Assembly: GCA_015680685.1 (NCBI GenBank)
Contig: MNCI01002855.1
Coordinates: forward strand, 237,703 to 301,702
DNA length: 64,000 nt
DNA from: Gnetum montanum
Lineage: Eukaryota > Streptophyta > Gnetopsida > Gnetales > Gnetaceae
Direction: 5' to 3'
Shown: positions 21,361 through 34,000 of the stretch, piece by piece
Layout: every line of letters begins with the position of its first letter
Position numbering within the stretch: the first letter of the stretch is position 1
Notes under the pieces: generated by a model
Database searches by the model: none
What the model was told of the DNA's origin: nothing
What the model saw: the letters and a program-made list of their open reading frames with translations, nothing else
Translations under genes and position numbers: made by a program

Positions 21361-23251
21361 TAAGTGGCTCCTCAGTTTTTCATCTTTTTGTTTTACACCT
21401 TATTATTTTAACAACTTTTTATTTTATGCCTTCTTTATCTTACTCCTTTTTGTTTTTACTTTATTAATTTTTTCCAATTTTTGTTTTACAACATCATTAG
21501 TACATTTTATTTTTCTTGAATATTTTACAATTTATTGTATATTGTTCTTTATTTTGGTATGATTTTCTTATTGTGTTCTAATAATAACATGCCTTATTGC
21601 CAACTAGGTACAGTGTGGTTTACTTGATGTGGGCATGTGCTATCTGGTTATTTGATTCTAGCTTTGAATTTTGTTACTAATAACTAAGACATGGTTTCTT
21701 CTTCATGCAACAAGCAATGAGTCCACGTCATCCACCCATCCACAAACTCTATGATGTTCTAGTTCTAGAAGTGTGAGGTCCTTTTGCATTAATAAAACTT
21801 TAACAAACTTGTGACCTTGGTAGTTTCTGGACTTGGAAAGGATTCAAAGGTTTGAAAAAGAGATTTGGTACTCTTTGTGCCTTTCTACTTACTTGGGTGC
21901 ATGGGTGTTTTCATGGATTTCTTACCATTCTGCGTCGACCAATAACAAGAAGTTGAATAAGTCTTTGCATGGTGTGGTTCTCATTCAAAAAAATGATGAG
22001 AATTCAAAGCACATCCCTTAGATAAAATAAATGGGCTACAAGCACTAGTTATGGGACTTGAAAGACATGTTATCCATGCTTGAAGGTCTCCTCTAACTAA
22101 GGCCCTTCCTCACTTCCTACTTCTCTTTTTTTCTTAAATAAGAAATGGTGGTTGTTCTGTGGGAGCACTCTTGTGCCTCAAGGAGATGGACCGGTCTTAG
22201 AGTGGTGATGTGAAGTCACTGAATGTGGTTGGTATTAGTCTAGACTAAGGATAGATTTTATTAGGTCACTTAACCACAAAATTCATAAGGGACTTCATGT
22301 GACCTTAATCAGGAACTCCATCCCACTTTCTCTCTCTCATCCATCTATGCTTTCCATGCCTCACCTCACTGCCAATGTTCATGTCTTTGTTTCATGTCTT
22401 AATTTGATGTGTTGAAATTCGTAAGTAGTTTCTTTTTGGTTTTCATACTTAACTTTTTATAATCATTAATCACCCATGGGGTCCACAGACTTCTTGGTTT
22501 GAGGATATGCAAGGGCAACAAGGGCACGTGCCTACTTTGGTAAGGACCCACTTGCATACCTTTTGGTTGGGTTAGTTAAGTTCTTTATCCTTAGGCATTC
22601 TCACAATCAAATCCTTTTGTGTGCCCCATCAATGACATCCAATTGTATACATCTTCACAATGTTTTTCAGTGAAATCATCTTTTTTGTTATTGTGAATTC
22701 TTTAGTCCTCTTCAATTATTTTATCACATTTAGGCTTTTCAAAATTTAATAATGGACCGTTTATCCATTTCACCCTATTTTTCAATCTCCCTGCTAATGC
22801 TATTAAAAGAATCAATTCACCATAATCATAGCCTATCCAAGTGTAACTACTAATGAGACAAGGTACCTAAAAGTTATGAGTTACACATTGCACACTAATC
22901 CATGATTTTGTTGTGATTATAATGGGAAGCATGGATTGGAGGTGGGACTATCTTCACCAAGGAATTAGTAGCACCATCATGCAATGAGGACCCTTCATGA
23001 TCATTGAATCTTCTCTCTTGTTCTTCAGCTACCAGAGGTGTTGGATGTCAATTTTGGCCAAGGTGTTCAAGTCTATTGTCATGAACATCCAATTTTGTAA
23101 AAGATTGTAAATTTGTATAGTTGGGCACTTAGAATTTGTATGTCCTATCTAAGTTAGTTTGCATGTCAGTCAATAATCCCATACCTTCCCAATATTTTGT
23201 AAGGAACTTGTTTCTCCTTTTGTTCACTCTAGGATGAGTTTTCATTCAATC
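21361..23251 (+). other. Spacer and post-ORF2 sequence of element 1 (ORF2 deleted)
   Basis: AT-rich spacer with blocks shared with 19400-20240 and with 24136-24280. Around 23090-23250 it turns into the sequence that follows ORF2 in related copies (compare 27120-27230), so the ORF2 coding region has been lost. No gene seen. Confidence 0.65.
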
Positions 23252-24135
23252 GTGGGGGTATGATGAACTGTATTTTGTTTGGCTCCAATATTGGAGCCCT
23301 GATATCGAATACTCGATATTGGGGGCTTAGAGGTAATGTTGGATATTCGATGTCATGGGACATGTGCTAGCCTATAAATATAGCGCTTAGGTGCACAATT
23401 TGGGAATAGGTTTTGTCATAGTATAGCATAGCTCTTGCAGTTTTTCTTCCTCAAAGTTAGAATATTTTCCCAAGCGTCCATAGCAAAAGTCATTGAGTGT
23501 ATGGATCTTTATTCGAGCACTATTGTACCTGAGCATGGTAGTGCGTGCAGTAATAAAAATGAGCTTTTTGATAAACCTTGTAGCACTTTGGCTAGATTAA
23601 ATATTTTATTTATGCATTTAATGTTTTATGCAATTTTATTTAATGCTCTCAAGTAGTTAAGCTAAATTAAGCTAAGTTAGCTAGGTTAAATAGCAATTAA
23701 TTAAGCACGTAAGTACAACTGCTTTGAGCATGCACATGGTGCTTGGTAATCCCAGCAACACTTAACATTTGGCAACCCAGTAACATTATACATGTTCAGG
23801 ATGTGAATGGAAAGTGGGACCAAATACTTATGTTAGGATTAGTTAGAGATTAATTAGTTAGTTGGATTAAATTAGCCACTAAAATTACTTCATTCTTTTA
23901 TTTTAAGCACCAAGAACATAAAACATAAAAAATGATAAAAATCATATATCTCAATTGCACTTAAGCATACCTTTGTATTTCACAAGTGTAACTGGGAAGA
24001 CAACGATTGTAACAATTAGACTTCACTTTCTAGAACCAGTGTACTTGAAGATTTAATGTCCATGAAATTCAACCGAATCACATGTGAATGCTTGTAATTC
24101 ATATGGTTGAATGTAGGGGTACTCATCACTCATCA
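23252..24135 (+). repeat. Polypurine tract and 3' LTR of element 1
   Basis: GTGGGGGTA (23252-23260) precedes the LTR start TGATGAACTG at 23261; the LTR ends CATCA at 24135. U3 starts with a perfect 18-base palindrome GGCTCCAATATTGGAGCC (23281-23298), followed by GATATCGAATACTCGATATT and a TATA box (CCTATAAATATAG, about 23372-23384). The second half aligns with window bases 1-326. Confidence 0.88.
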
Positions 24136-27100
24136 TAAATGGATAAAATAATAATAAAATAATCAATCTACCATGATCAAAACCAACCTAAGTGTAATTT
24201 ACCCAAAAGAAGAAAGGCATTGAGGGCATTAAAAGTTACTCATGAAACACTAATCCTTGGTTATGTTTGTGATCATAGATGACACCAAAGAGGGGACCAC
24301 AAGGCAAAAAACCATCCCAACCAAGGGGGAAGCAATTGAGAGGAGGAATAAGCCATAACAACCCCAATAGCAAGAAGCGGAGACACATGCAACAAGATCC
24401 TTTTAGGAGGAGCCCAAAGTGGAATTTGTCCACTAAATTCCCACTGCAAAGATCAGCTAGTCACAGTAGGATGAGGTGCTAAGGCCTAGGCCTAACCTAG
24501 AGGTCACATTGACTAAGGCCTACCTAGAACAAATTCTTCCCAAGGAGGTTCAAAGTTTATTTCTTTAGAAACTTAACTTTGGTCCCTTCTTGGAATTGAC
24601 ACTTGAAGAAGTCCACACACAACTACATGGGTCTTCCATGTGGTACATTCTCTTTGCCAGTGAAGAGTGGTACATGGGGGAGACTTATTTGTTTTGCAAT
24701 AACCAACAAGGACCCATAGTAAAAACATTGGCAAAACAAATAAGGGGTTTTACTATGGGTCCTTAACCTACTTAATAGAGTGGAAACATTGGCAAAAATT
24801 TCAACTCAAGTGAACCCCAACACAAAAAAGAAATGGATCCAATGGTGTTATGGGGTGGACCATAAGGAGTATGGTGCACTCACCAAGCTAAAGAGAGCCT
24901 ACTTTAAAATCATGGCCTCTTACATAAACCCAATGGTGAGGCCCAACAAGATCACTATCTTCTCCACTCGTGCATGCGTCGCTCTAAGTGGCAAGTTCCT
25001 TGTCAACCTTTCTCAACTCATCTTTCTCAAAATTAAGAAGTGCTTCAAAGAGAATGAGCGAGGGAGGAAGAGACTTCTCTTTCCATGCTTAATCCAAAAA
25101 CTTTGTAAGAGGAGAGGCATAGCTCAATACACCAATGACACACTCTGTCATGCTTCTACCACATCCTAGAAAGAGATGATGAAGGATAAAGTAGCTACCA
25201 AGTTGCTGAAGGAGGAGCAGCCACCACCACCACCTGCTAGTGAGACAACGTCAAAAATTCACATAGCTATTGAACACATGAGAAAACTTTGGGAATAACT
25301 ACTGTAGCAACAACAAGGAGACGTAAGTGGTGGGTAACCATTGGTCTATCGGCTAGCGTTGAGCCATCTTAATGAAGCGACCAAAACCATAAGCTGGCTA
25401 AAGAAGATTGCCTCACTATTTTCAACCCAACGAATGCAGGCATCCACAAGAACAAATCTGAGCACTTGAGAAGTTATAGTATCCATCCTTGGATAACAAG
25501 GGTTCCCAAAAATTTTTGGAAACACCAAAACTCTCTTGGTGCACCTAGAAGAATGTGAGGGAGCTACTATCCTAATGATGTGGCACCATAGGCAACAAAC
25601 AATGATAGAAGCGATGGTTGATTGAGTGGCTGAAGCACTCAACACTCTGATAGCCATGTTAAATATAGTTGCACTTCAAGATGTACAGGCTTTTGTAAGA
25701 GCAAGAAGTGGGAGACTTAGCACAACCCAACATGAGGAGGTGTTAGATTGACTAGTGGGAATTGGGCAACTGCTTCTAGAGATCTTTGATTTCCTGGAAG
25801 AGATCACAACAACCTAGTTAGATTTGCTAGAGAGAAAGGGTAAGCTCATCATTGTCAACACCCAACTCAATACAATCACCATTGAAAATTGTCGGTTGGT
25901 TACCGAGGTTGCAAAATTGAGAGTGTGTCTTGTTGATCCCACCATTCTCAGCCAAGTTGTCACAAGAGATGAAGCTTTTTTGCAAATTCAAAATAAACTC
26001 AAGGAGGCTGAAAATGGCAAGGAGATGACAATCTTCAATGTGTTCTTATCGGAAGCCCTTACCTTCAACACCGATAAGGACTTGATGCAAGTTTGTAAAG
26101 AAAAGTTAGTTCTCACCAAGGTCATCCATCACCTACATAATGTCAAGGAGCAAAAAGATCAAATGGTTGAATTTGTGAGACAGTAGCAGCAGCAGCTCAC
26201 CAAGATGAACATGGACCTAAGGAGCTTAGCAACCAAGAATAAGAATCTATCTATGAAGGAAGTCCAAGCACTTTGTCAAAAAATAGCCATTGAGGTAGTT
26301 GCCTAGAAAAATGAGGCCCTGAAATTTGAAAGAGTGAAAAATCATTACAAGGATAGGTGGGACTCCTCAATGAGGTGAATGAAAAAGAAATTCAACTAGC
26401 CAAGGAAAAGTTAAATGAGGTCCTTCAGCAACTCCAACAAAGAGGTGACGTATGGCAGCCGATCTTTGACGACTTGAATGCCTACAACAAAGCCAAAATT
26501 CACCTAAAGGAGTTGTAGATAGAAGAAATGACAGAGTACATGGAGCTCGCCAACCTTTGATGTGCAAACTTTGTGATGCCGACAACAGGGAGACCAAGAT
26601 TAGCACTAGAGAACTAGGTGGCCAACTCATACCTCCTTTACAAGGTTGAGTTAAAGCATCACAGAAATACCAAACAAAAGTTAGAGATAGCCAACATTGA
26701 ACTTGAAGTTCTTAGGAGTTGTTTCACAGATCAACGAGTGGTTGTTAAGAACCTAGCTAGAAGAATGAATGGCTACCATGAACTGCAAAACCTGGTAAAT
26801 ATGTTCAATATCAAATGTAAACAATTCGTAGCGTGGTTTGTCAATGTCAAGGAGTTGTTTCCAACTATGCCCTCTTTGTGGGATGTCCCCCTATTAGCCC
26901 ATATTGGCAAAGTCGTGTGGACTGTGTACAACCCATGGAGCAAGGAGAAGAAGATAAAAGCATTACTAAATAATTTTCATCTTCTACTAGAAGCAGCAAC
27001 TGTAGCAGGATAGCCTTAGCCTTAGTTGCCACCACTGCCACGGGTGCCAAAGCTTGGTGAAGATCCTTCAACACCCCAAGAGCCTTCACCTCTTAGCACT

Positions 27101-27230
27101 ATTTGATCTTCACCTCATCTTTGACAACTACCGTCCAATTTTATAAGGGTGTCCAATTTTGTTATCCAAGACACCCATTTTTGTAATTTTGTAATCAAGT
27201 GTGTATTTTTTTCAACAATGAGATGTTAAC
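24136..27230 (+). mobile_element. Element 3: 3' internal fragment of a third copy, with ORF2
   Basis: Begins with spacer homologous to 22760-22930, then ORF2 (24279 to about 27015), then the post-ORF2 tract ending near 27230 without polypurine tract or LTR. Element 1 may have inserted into this copy, with the left part beyond the window, or recombination joined them. The window cannot tell these apart. Confidence 0.7.
24279..27015 (+). pseudogene. ORF2 of element 3 (best preserved coiled-coil part)
   Basis: ATG at 24279 (MTPKRGPQGKKPS) directly follows an AG acceptor. EEWYMGETYLFC lies near 24660-24700. The frame 24780-25169 holds WIQWCYGVDHKEYG, then LKRAYFKIMASYINPMVRPN, then LLFPCLIQKLCKRRGIAQY, the segment most like plant retroelement 'transposon protein' domains. 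Coiled-coil-prone segments follow at 25824-26186 (heptad-rich, NKLKEAENGKE) and 26618-27013 (YLLYKVELKHHRNTKQKLEI), ending in NPWSKEKKIKALLNNF. Stops at 24481, 25169, 26186 and 27011 break it. With both frames joined the product would be about 900 residues. No catalytic motif, signal peptide or membrane segment seen. Confidence 0.65.
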
Positions 27231-27791
27231 TAATGGTACAGGTCTTGGCCTTGTAACCCTAGGTCATAGGTTTAATTCTACTAGGTAGCACTTAGTTATA
27301 AATTTCTATAAATCTTGAGGTGTACCTATGTTTCAATTATTTTGGGTTCAAAGGTTAGAGGTTAAATTCTACTAGGTATCATTGGGTTACAAACTTCTAT
27401 AAATCTTGGGGTGTACCTATGTTTCAATTATTCCATGTTCCCAACTCTATATTCATTTCAAAACATCTTAAATTGAGATGCATAAAATTATGTGGAAAAA
27501 GATTAGTGAAATTGAACTAATTCAACAAATCTAAATCTTTAAATTAATAAAAACCAATTTCAAGTTCATAAAAAAAAGTATAACCTGCACTTTGGAATAG
27601 CATTTTTTGAAAATTCCTCGTACATAAATCAAACGTCACAAAACTCCCGTCCTCACATTTTACTTTATCATCATCAGGATTCAGACAGGGTCCACCGATA
27701 TCATTTTTCTACCCTTTGTATTTCCAAATATGACAAACGATGTTTAAACCTTTGGTTTCTCCGCCTGTGAGACTGGTAGCGAGATACCGCC
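27231..27791. other. Upstream flank of the HAD-like gene with an imperfect tandem repeat
   Basis: Two copies of a unit of about 90 bases, at about 27268-27342 and 27358-27432, share TTTCTATAAATCTTG and GTGTACCTATGTTTC. The rest is AT-rich up to about 27740. No clear TATA box can be tied to a start site. An in-frame TAG lies five codons before the chosen ATG. Confidence 0.6.
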
Positions 27792-28033
27792 ATGGATTTG
27801 CTTCGACACAGATGCAACCTCAACTTCAACCTCCACCGCGGAGTTGGCTTCGGCGTCTTGAGTAGGAGGAGGCCAGCGCACTCGACGACGCGTTCAAATT
27901 CAACAGCAATAATGCTTAAGATGCGATTTGCTTCTGCACTTTGGCGAATCTCTGCGTGTTACAGTCGAGATGATGCCCTTGCGGCGTCTGCATCCCAACG
28001 CAAAGAAATAGCACTTTTACTTGAAGTTGAAGG
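27792..28033 (+). CDS. HAD-like gene, coding exon 1
   Basis: Residues 1-80 and two bases of codon 81. Encodes the transit-peptide-like N-terminus and the motif I strand ALLLEVE. Donor GTATTT at 28034. Reading through it would give GYLSD... and a stop at 28110, so the splice is needed to reach the family's GVLAD. Confidence 0.9.
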
Positions 28034-31000
28034 GTATTTGTCCGACCTCGAACAACCTATCATCTGCAATTCATTTGGATTTCTTTCGCTGAAACCTAAT
28101 TTGCGCACATAGCTTGCTTGCTCGCAGTTTTTTTTTGCCCCGTCTGTTTCATTGAGCAATTAACGAAAAGAGGATCATCATTCTGCCAAGCCAAGCCTAA
28201 CCTCTCTGAGTGAACCAGGTGCAAATCGACGTCTTCGAACTTCAAAAACAAGCACCTTTATTGTAACTTTAAATGACGGTCCCTAATTTACGGAGCAACT
28301 GTTTGTGAAAATGTTTGATTAATATGGGAACACAGCTGGCGGCAGACATTGTCGTGTGTTTATTTGAAAATCAAAAATTGAATTTGTTTGAGGGGTTTTG
28401 GAACATCCCAGCCTCAATTTATGAACAAATCCTGCGTTGAACATGCAGTATTAACAATCGGGTTTGATATTGAAATTTCCGTTGGCAGGTTGATTTTGTT
28501 GTTAAGTGATGAAAGGCGATGGATAGCATCGCATAAGTAAGCCTTATATATATTTCAATGTGCCGGCAGAATTTGGTTTCGCGGTCGATCTTCCTCAGAA
28601 ATATCCTCTGTATATATATAGAATTGAAGTTTTAAGTCATGAATCAAGCTGAAGTATATATAGAATTGAAGTTTTAAGTCATGAATCAAGCTGAAGTTCT
28701 AACTCAGCGGTGAACAACATATATGGAGTCTTATCCTATGAATTGAGCTAGACTTCAAGACGATAATGTTCTAACTCAACTGCTCATCATCTGTAAACAA
28801 CATAAATATGAACGTTTGGATACATGTTTGGACTGATTCTTTTTTGAAAATACCAAAATAAAATTCAGCTTGATGAATATTTGAATTTACGATGCCTTGA
28901 AAGAGATCAATATGAAAAACCAAAAAATAGGAGTAGTTTCTGTATTTTAATAAATACTATAAATTGCAATTTCTTTTTTCAAATGTTATAATTGAAATTT
29001 TAATTAAAGAAGAATTTATTGTCTTCTTATTGATTTTAAGTTTTCTCACCGGTTGTTTTCATATACCCGGATATCTAACATTAATTTAAGCAGAAAAAAG
29101 ATATCGTTATGATTAAGACCGTGATGCTTCAAAGCTTAATTATGTCAGCATTGGACAAAGTTCACCAAGATTTTTGTTGTGTGTTCACTATCTTTGGAGC
29201 AGTTTCCTCCTCTGATTATTTTATTAATGGAATAGTCTTTACTTCTTCTTCCTCTTTCTTTTTCAATGCATTGTTTTGATATTGCGTAGTTTATTTTCTA
29301 CTTTTTCTATACGCTGATTTTAATGTTTCAAGATTTTGTTCAGATTCTTCAAAATTTTAGGCTGAAAATTCTTCTGGTTCAGTGTCCTCGCAGATATTTC
29401 TCGCTCAGGGCAACCTGAATCTTTTAATGTAGGTGGGGACTGCTGTTTTTTAGGGTATCAATATTTGAACTTTTCATCATTCTGTAATATGAAATAGATG
29501 TCTGAATGCAAGTTTGTGTACATGAAACGATGCATGTTTTTAAATATTTTATAAATCTTTACAATATTTATTGTTCATTTTATTCAACAGCATTCCAGAA
29601 GTTTGGATTGGACTGTGCAAATTGGACGGAGCCAGTTTTTATGGATTTAGTCAGGTTTAGCAATAAACTCTATTCATTTTGAGTGTCCAATATTACATTG
29701 CTTGTTTAAAATGAGATGAAAATATCAAGGGATATCCTCTGTGATTTTTTTCATCTTTTTGAATTTATTTAGCAAACACATGCTGTTGAGACTACATCTT
29801 AGTAGTTAGGTATTTAGTTTCATTGGATGGATTCATTCCACCAAAGGACTATTAATTTTTCTTATGTCATATTTCATGGAAACATATATGTTTTAAGGTG
29901 TATGGTGGCTTGTAATTATGCAAGGTTTTCATATATTCTTATTTATAGGAAAACAGGAGGTGACGAGGAAAGGATGCTAAAACTTTTCTTTGACAAGGTA
30001 TGACCTTATTTATAAAATTGCTTTTGGCTTTCAATATAAAAATTTCCTTTGCATTATCGTTTGCAACATATTGACGTTCAATTTTCATAAGTGATTTTTT
30101 TCAACTCCAACTTCCCACATGGTCATTTGAAATACAGGTTTTACTACCTGTACATTTGTCATTTTGGAGTGAACTATTGATGGCCAGCATGGATCCTTGT
30201 TTATACCCTTTTATCAGTATCCTTGAGTCCTTATCTTATGTTCTATTGAGCTTTCAGGGTAATCAGGGTACCTAGTAAAAATTATCGTGTTATGCATTTA
30301 ATTTTAGATAATTGACACTGTGCAAAGAGGCGAACGTTGACTGGATGGTTAAGAGTGTTCTGCCTATAGCCATTAGGGTCAAGGCACAAGTCCACATGCG
30401 CTGCATGACAGCATGGTAAAAGTGTATGTTTAGGTTGGTATCAAGTAGAGGCACAGCCATAAAAGTTACGATCATATCTTCCATCTAGCCTAACAATTTA
30501 CATCATGCCATGGATAAAGACGTGTTCAACAGTCTACTAACAAAGTAAATAGGAACAAATAGCATATCATGAATTTTCTTATCATTATGCCAAGGCATTG
30601 CAGCAGAAGCTGAAAAAGGAAAAAACTTGTGCAAGAATATGTCTTTAGTAAATGGAGGACCCACAGTACAAATAACAGAGAGTGTGTGCTTAGTGCATGA
30701 CAGTGGTTATTTAAATAGATTAAAAGCATTAAATTGCCAAATAGATGAAAGATCATGGTACAAAACATCAAATTGCTACCAAGAAAGAACACAATAACTT
30801 CTTTCCTTTCTTAGATGTTAACATTAACAAGATCATGGATAATAATAATAATATGAGTATCTCTTGTGGAATCTATAGAAAGAAAACACATTCAGGCAGA
30901 TGCTTGGATGCTAATTCCCAGAACATAGGAGTTTTAAGAACCTTGTTTTAGAGCCTTTACAGTTTGTATTATAAAAACTTTAAAAGAAGAATCTAAACAT

Positions 31001-34000
31001 TTCAATCATGTCTTTAAACATAACAGTTATAACTCTAAAACCATTGAAAATGCTTGAAATGATAGCATTAATAATTGACTTGCTAAAAGAATATCTCAAA
31101 GATTATATTTATGATAAAAAAAATCAGTTGAAAATTTAATTAAGAATGAAGAAAATTATAAACTAGAATGATTATGAAGAAAAAAAAACATTAAAATTAT
31201 ATTTCAACCTATCAATAAAATTAATATGCACAAGAAAGACAAATTAGAAAGTCTTAAATTTAAAGGAGTTTATCAACTAGAATGTTCTTGTGGAAAAGTA
31301 TACATTGGGAAAAGTGGAAGAAGCATTCTTACCAGACTAAAAGAACATAAAGGAGACATAAAACATAACAGAATTGAAAAACCCTACTGCTAGAACATGT
31401 TGACAATTGCTTAACAGATGAAATTAGACACACATGATAACTAGAGAAATGCAAGGTCCTAACTAATATAGAAAATTATCTAGAGAGAAAAATTAGAGAA
31501 TCCATAGAGATTAGGCTACCTTTGAATAATGTGAATAGAGATTGAGGCTTAGAGATTAATGAAGGATGGTGGTCTGTCATAATCAAAAAATTCAAAATCA
31601 TGAATAATAGAAGATTATATAACTGGTTCCCTTAGATAGTTTTGTTTATGAGGTCATGAGTTCTATCTCCAACAATATCCAACTTGTTAAATTTCAAACA
31701 TTAAAATTAATTAATAATCGTAATCCTAAAGCATTAACCAATTATTCTTTTTAATGCAGTAATCATAATAACAGCAAAAACGCAATCAATAATTATATAA
31801 CAATAAAAATGAAAGTTATCTGACTTTCTTAAATACACTAATAATAGTATGGCTGTTTGACCTTTGCAAGGTTACATAAAAATAACCATGTTCTTTCTTA
31901 TTATTTAGTACCAGTGATGATGTATCTAAAGAGGATTTAAAACTAGTATAAAGCAGAAATTCTCATCACTAAAGTTTGTATATTTTTTGAGATGGCAAAC
32001 TGTGGACAACTTTCTACCATAAATAACTTGATAAAAGGGGAGTGGATGATGTTTAGTGGATATTTTAATAGCAATGCTTGCAAGAATGACAAGCATATTC
32101 TTTAGTTAAGATCAGTATTTTATAATTTCAAAATCTTCACAGGATTTGGCATAAGATTGGAGAGGGTTTGGTGGACATGGTATGCAAATAACATTTACCA
32201 TGCTTTATTCATACATGTGATCTTTCAATTTGGAAGGAAAGAAATAACTGAATTTTAAAGGGTACCACAGGTAGCCTAGAGATGGTATGATGATTAGTTT
32301 GAAAATGCTGGACAGAAAATGTATGCTATAGAATGAGATTCCCCTTCTCAAGTTGCCAAAACCAATAGGATTTAAAACACTGTAAATCAAGTTTAGCAAT
32401 GGCTTGGTATCATTAAGGTGAGAATTTTCAATTTTATTGTTTCTCTAAAAGTGATTGATTACGTAGCATTCAAGAAGGAGACATTTAAGAAGAATCAAAT
32501 TCTTGATAGGTCAATAAATTTTCCTTCATTGACATGAACACAACCTTATCTAAAAGGAAAAATGGGAAAACTGCTGGACCAGATAGCATTTCTAAACAAG
32601 CTTGGAAGGCAAACGGAGATAAAGGAGTTACATGGCTAATAAAATTATTTAACAGAATTTTCAAAGATGAAGAAATGCCTAAAATTGGATAAAAAAACAC
32701 TGTTGTTCCCATCTACAATAATAAAGGAGATGTACAAAATCATGCAAATTATAAAGGGTCATCTTCCACTTTTTGAGTGGTTGCACCTAACTGAAACCCA
32801 GGGCTTACAACTTGAGCGACAAGCACCTTACTATCACTCCAAATGATGACCCCTGGAAATTATAGAGGAATTAAATTATATATGCTTTGTGTTGGTATAG
32901 TTTTGATGTTTGGTAGTTAATTAGGTATTCACTGATAATCACCACGTTGTTTCAAAATTTCTTTTTCAAGGTAATTTGTAATATACATGCTTACTTTCAG
33001 ATTGGATGGCCAGCATCACTTCCAACCAGTGAGAAGGAGGCATTCATAAAAAATATTATATTGAAAAAGGTGGCAGTTTAAAAATGTCGATTGTTATTTT
33101 TGTTGGATTCTAAATGAACAAAATTCAAACTCTTCATCTGTGGCATGGCAGCAACTTGCTTTTGAAGAGTTAATTAAAACGGGCAATTTCTCTCTCCGCC
33201 CTGGGGTTGAAATGTAAGTATTAATGAACCTTCTGTTCTGTGTCACTTATTCACATGGCTTTGTTCATATCTGTTTGTAACATCACACATAGTTTTTGTG
33301 AGAATATTACATTTATTGTTTTTTAATCATTCTTTACAAGCACTGTTCTTTTTATCATTTTCCTTTTTATTGCTTAATGATAAAAAGTTCAATTTCTGCA
33401 TGAGCTTCCAGTTGAGTCACATGTAATATGACTTGCATATGGACAAGGTGTCATGGGAATAATATCTTTTCTTTTGGCATATCTTTTACTTTTATACATG
33501 GTTTATCCGACACATAATAAACAACGTGCCATAGATTTTGTGAAGTACTTCTGACGTACTCATCTATCAATCAATTATCAATGTTTAGGATGATCTGTAT
33601 GCTACATTTGCTCAGTAATGGCTCTATAATCCTTGAGTGAGCGATAAGATGAAACTTAGAAGTGCTCAGAGGTTACCACCTGGAGCTAATTTTGCTAATG
33701 ATTTTTTGTTGGCTTGGCAACATCATTATAGAGGACAAGAAAGCAAGGTCAAGAAGCCTGACATTAGTGTAGGTTGCAGGTTTGGCTCTTTAGAGAGATG
33801 CTGCAAAACTTCAGAAGAATTATAAGTGGAACAATGTTATTTAGTTATATTTCCAGAAGAGGAATATGGATGGTAGTTTATAGGTTGTTTTGTTTGTTTC
33901 CTCTTTAAATGGAATTATCCTTTTGTGACCAGCCCACTATAGATCTAGGATGTTCATTTGATTAAAAAAAAAAAAAAACAGATGAAACCTGGAAAGATTA

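Larger units (their letters stand above)
1..24135 (+). mobile_element. Element 1: degenerate Ty3/gypsy LTR retrotransposon (Athila/Tat-like), interrupted by element 2
   Basis: A + strand element with 5' LTR end, PBS, gag (about 684-2700), PR/RT/RNase H/IN (about 3300-6340), spacer, polypurine tract (23252-23260) and 3' LTR (23261-24135). It is split by element 2 at 6388-19395 and resumes at 19396. A roughly 2-kb segment (IN plus spacer) is tandemly duplicated, the second copy running from about 20246 to 22295. The ORF2 present in related copies is missing: spacer passes into post-ORF2 sequence near 22990-23100. Stops and frameshifts are frequent in every frame, so it is non-autonomous and old. 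The tRNA-Asp-like PBS and FMDD reverse transcriptase favour the Athila/Tat branch; exact family placement needs a tree. Confidence 0.85.

Noticed and set aside
33100-33213. Longer exon 6 starting upstream (NSNSSSVAWQQLAF...)
   Set aside because: No usable acceptor upstream; the AG at 33150-33151 gives phase 0 to exon 5 and the family length.
33637-33825. 62-codon open frame in intron 6
   Set aside because: No family signature, no homologous copy in the window, length expected by chance.
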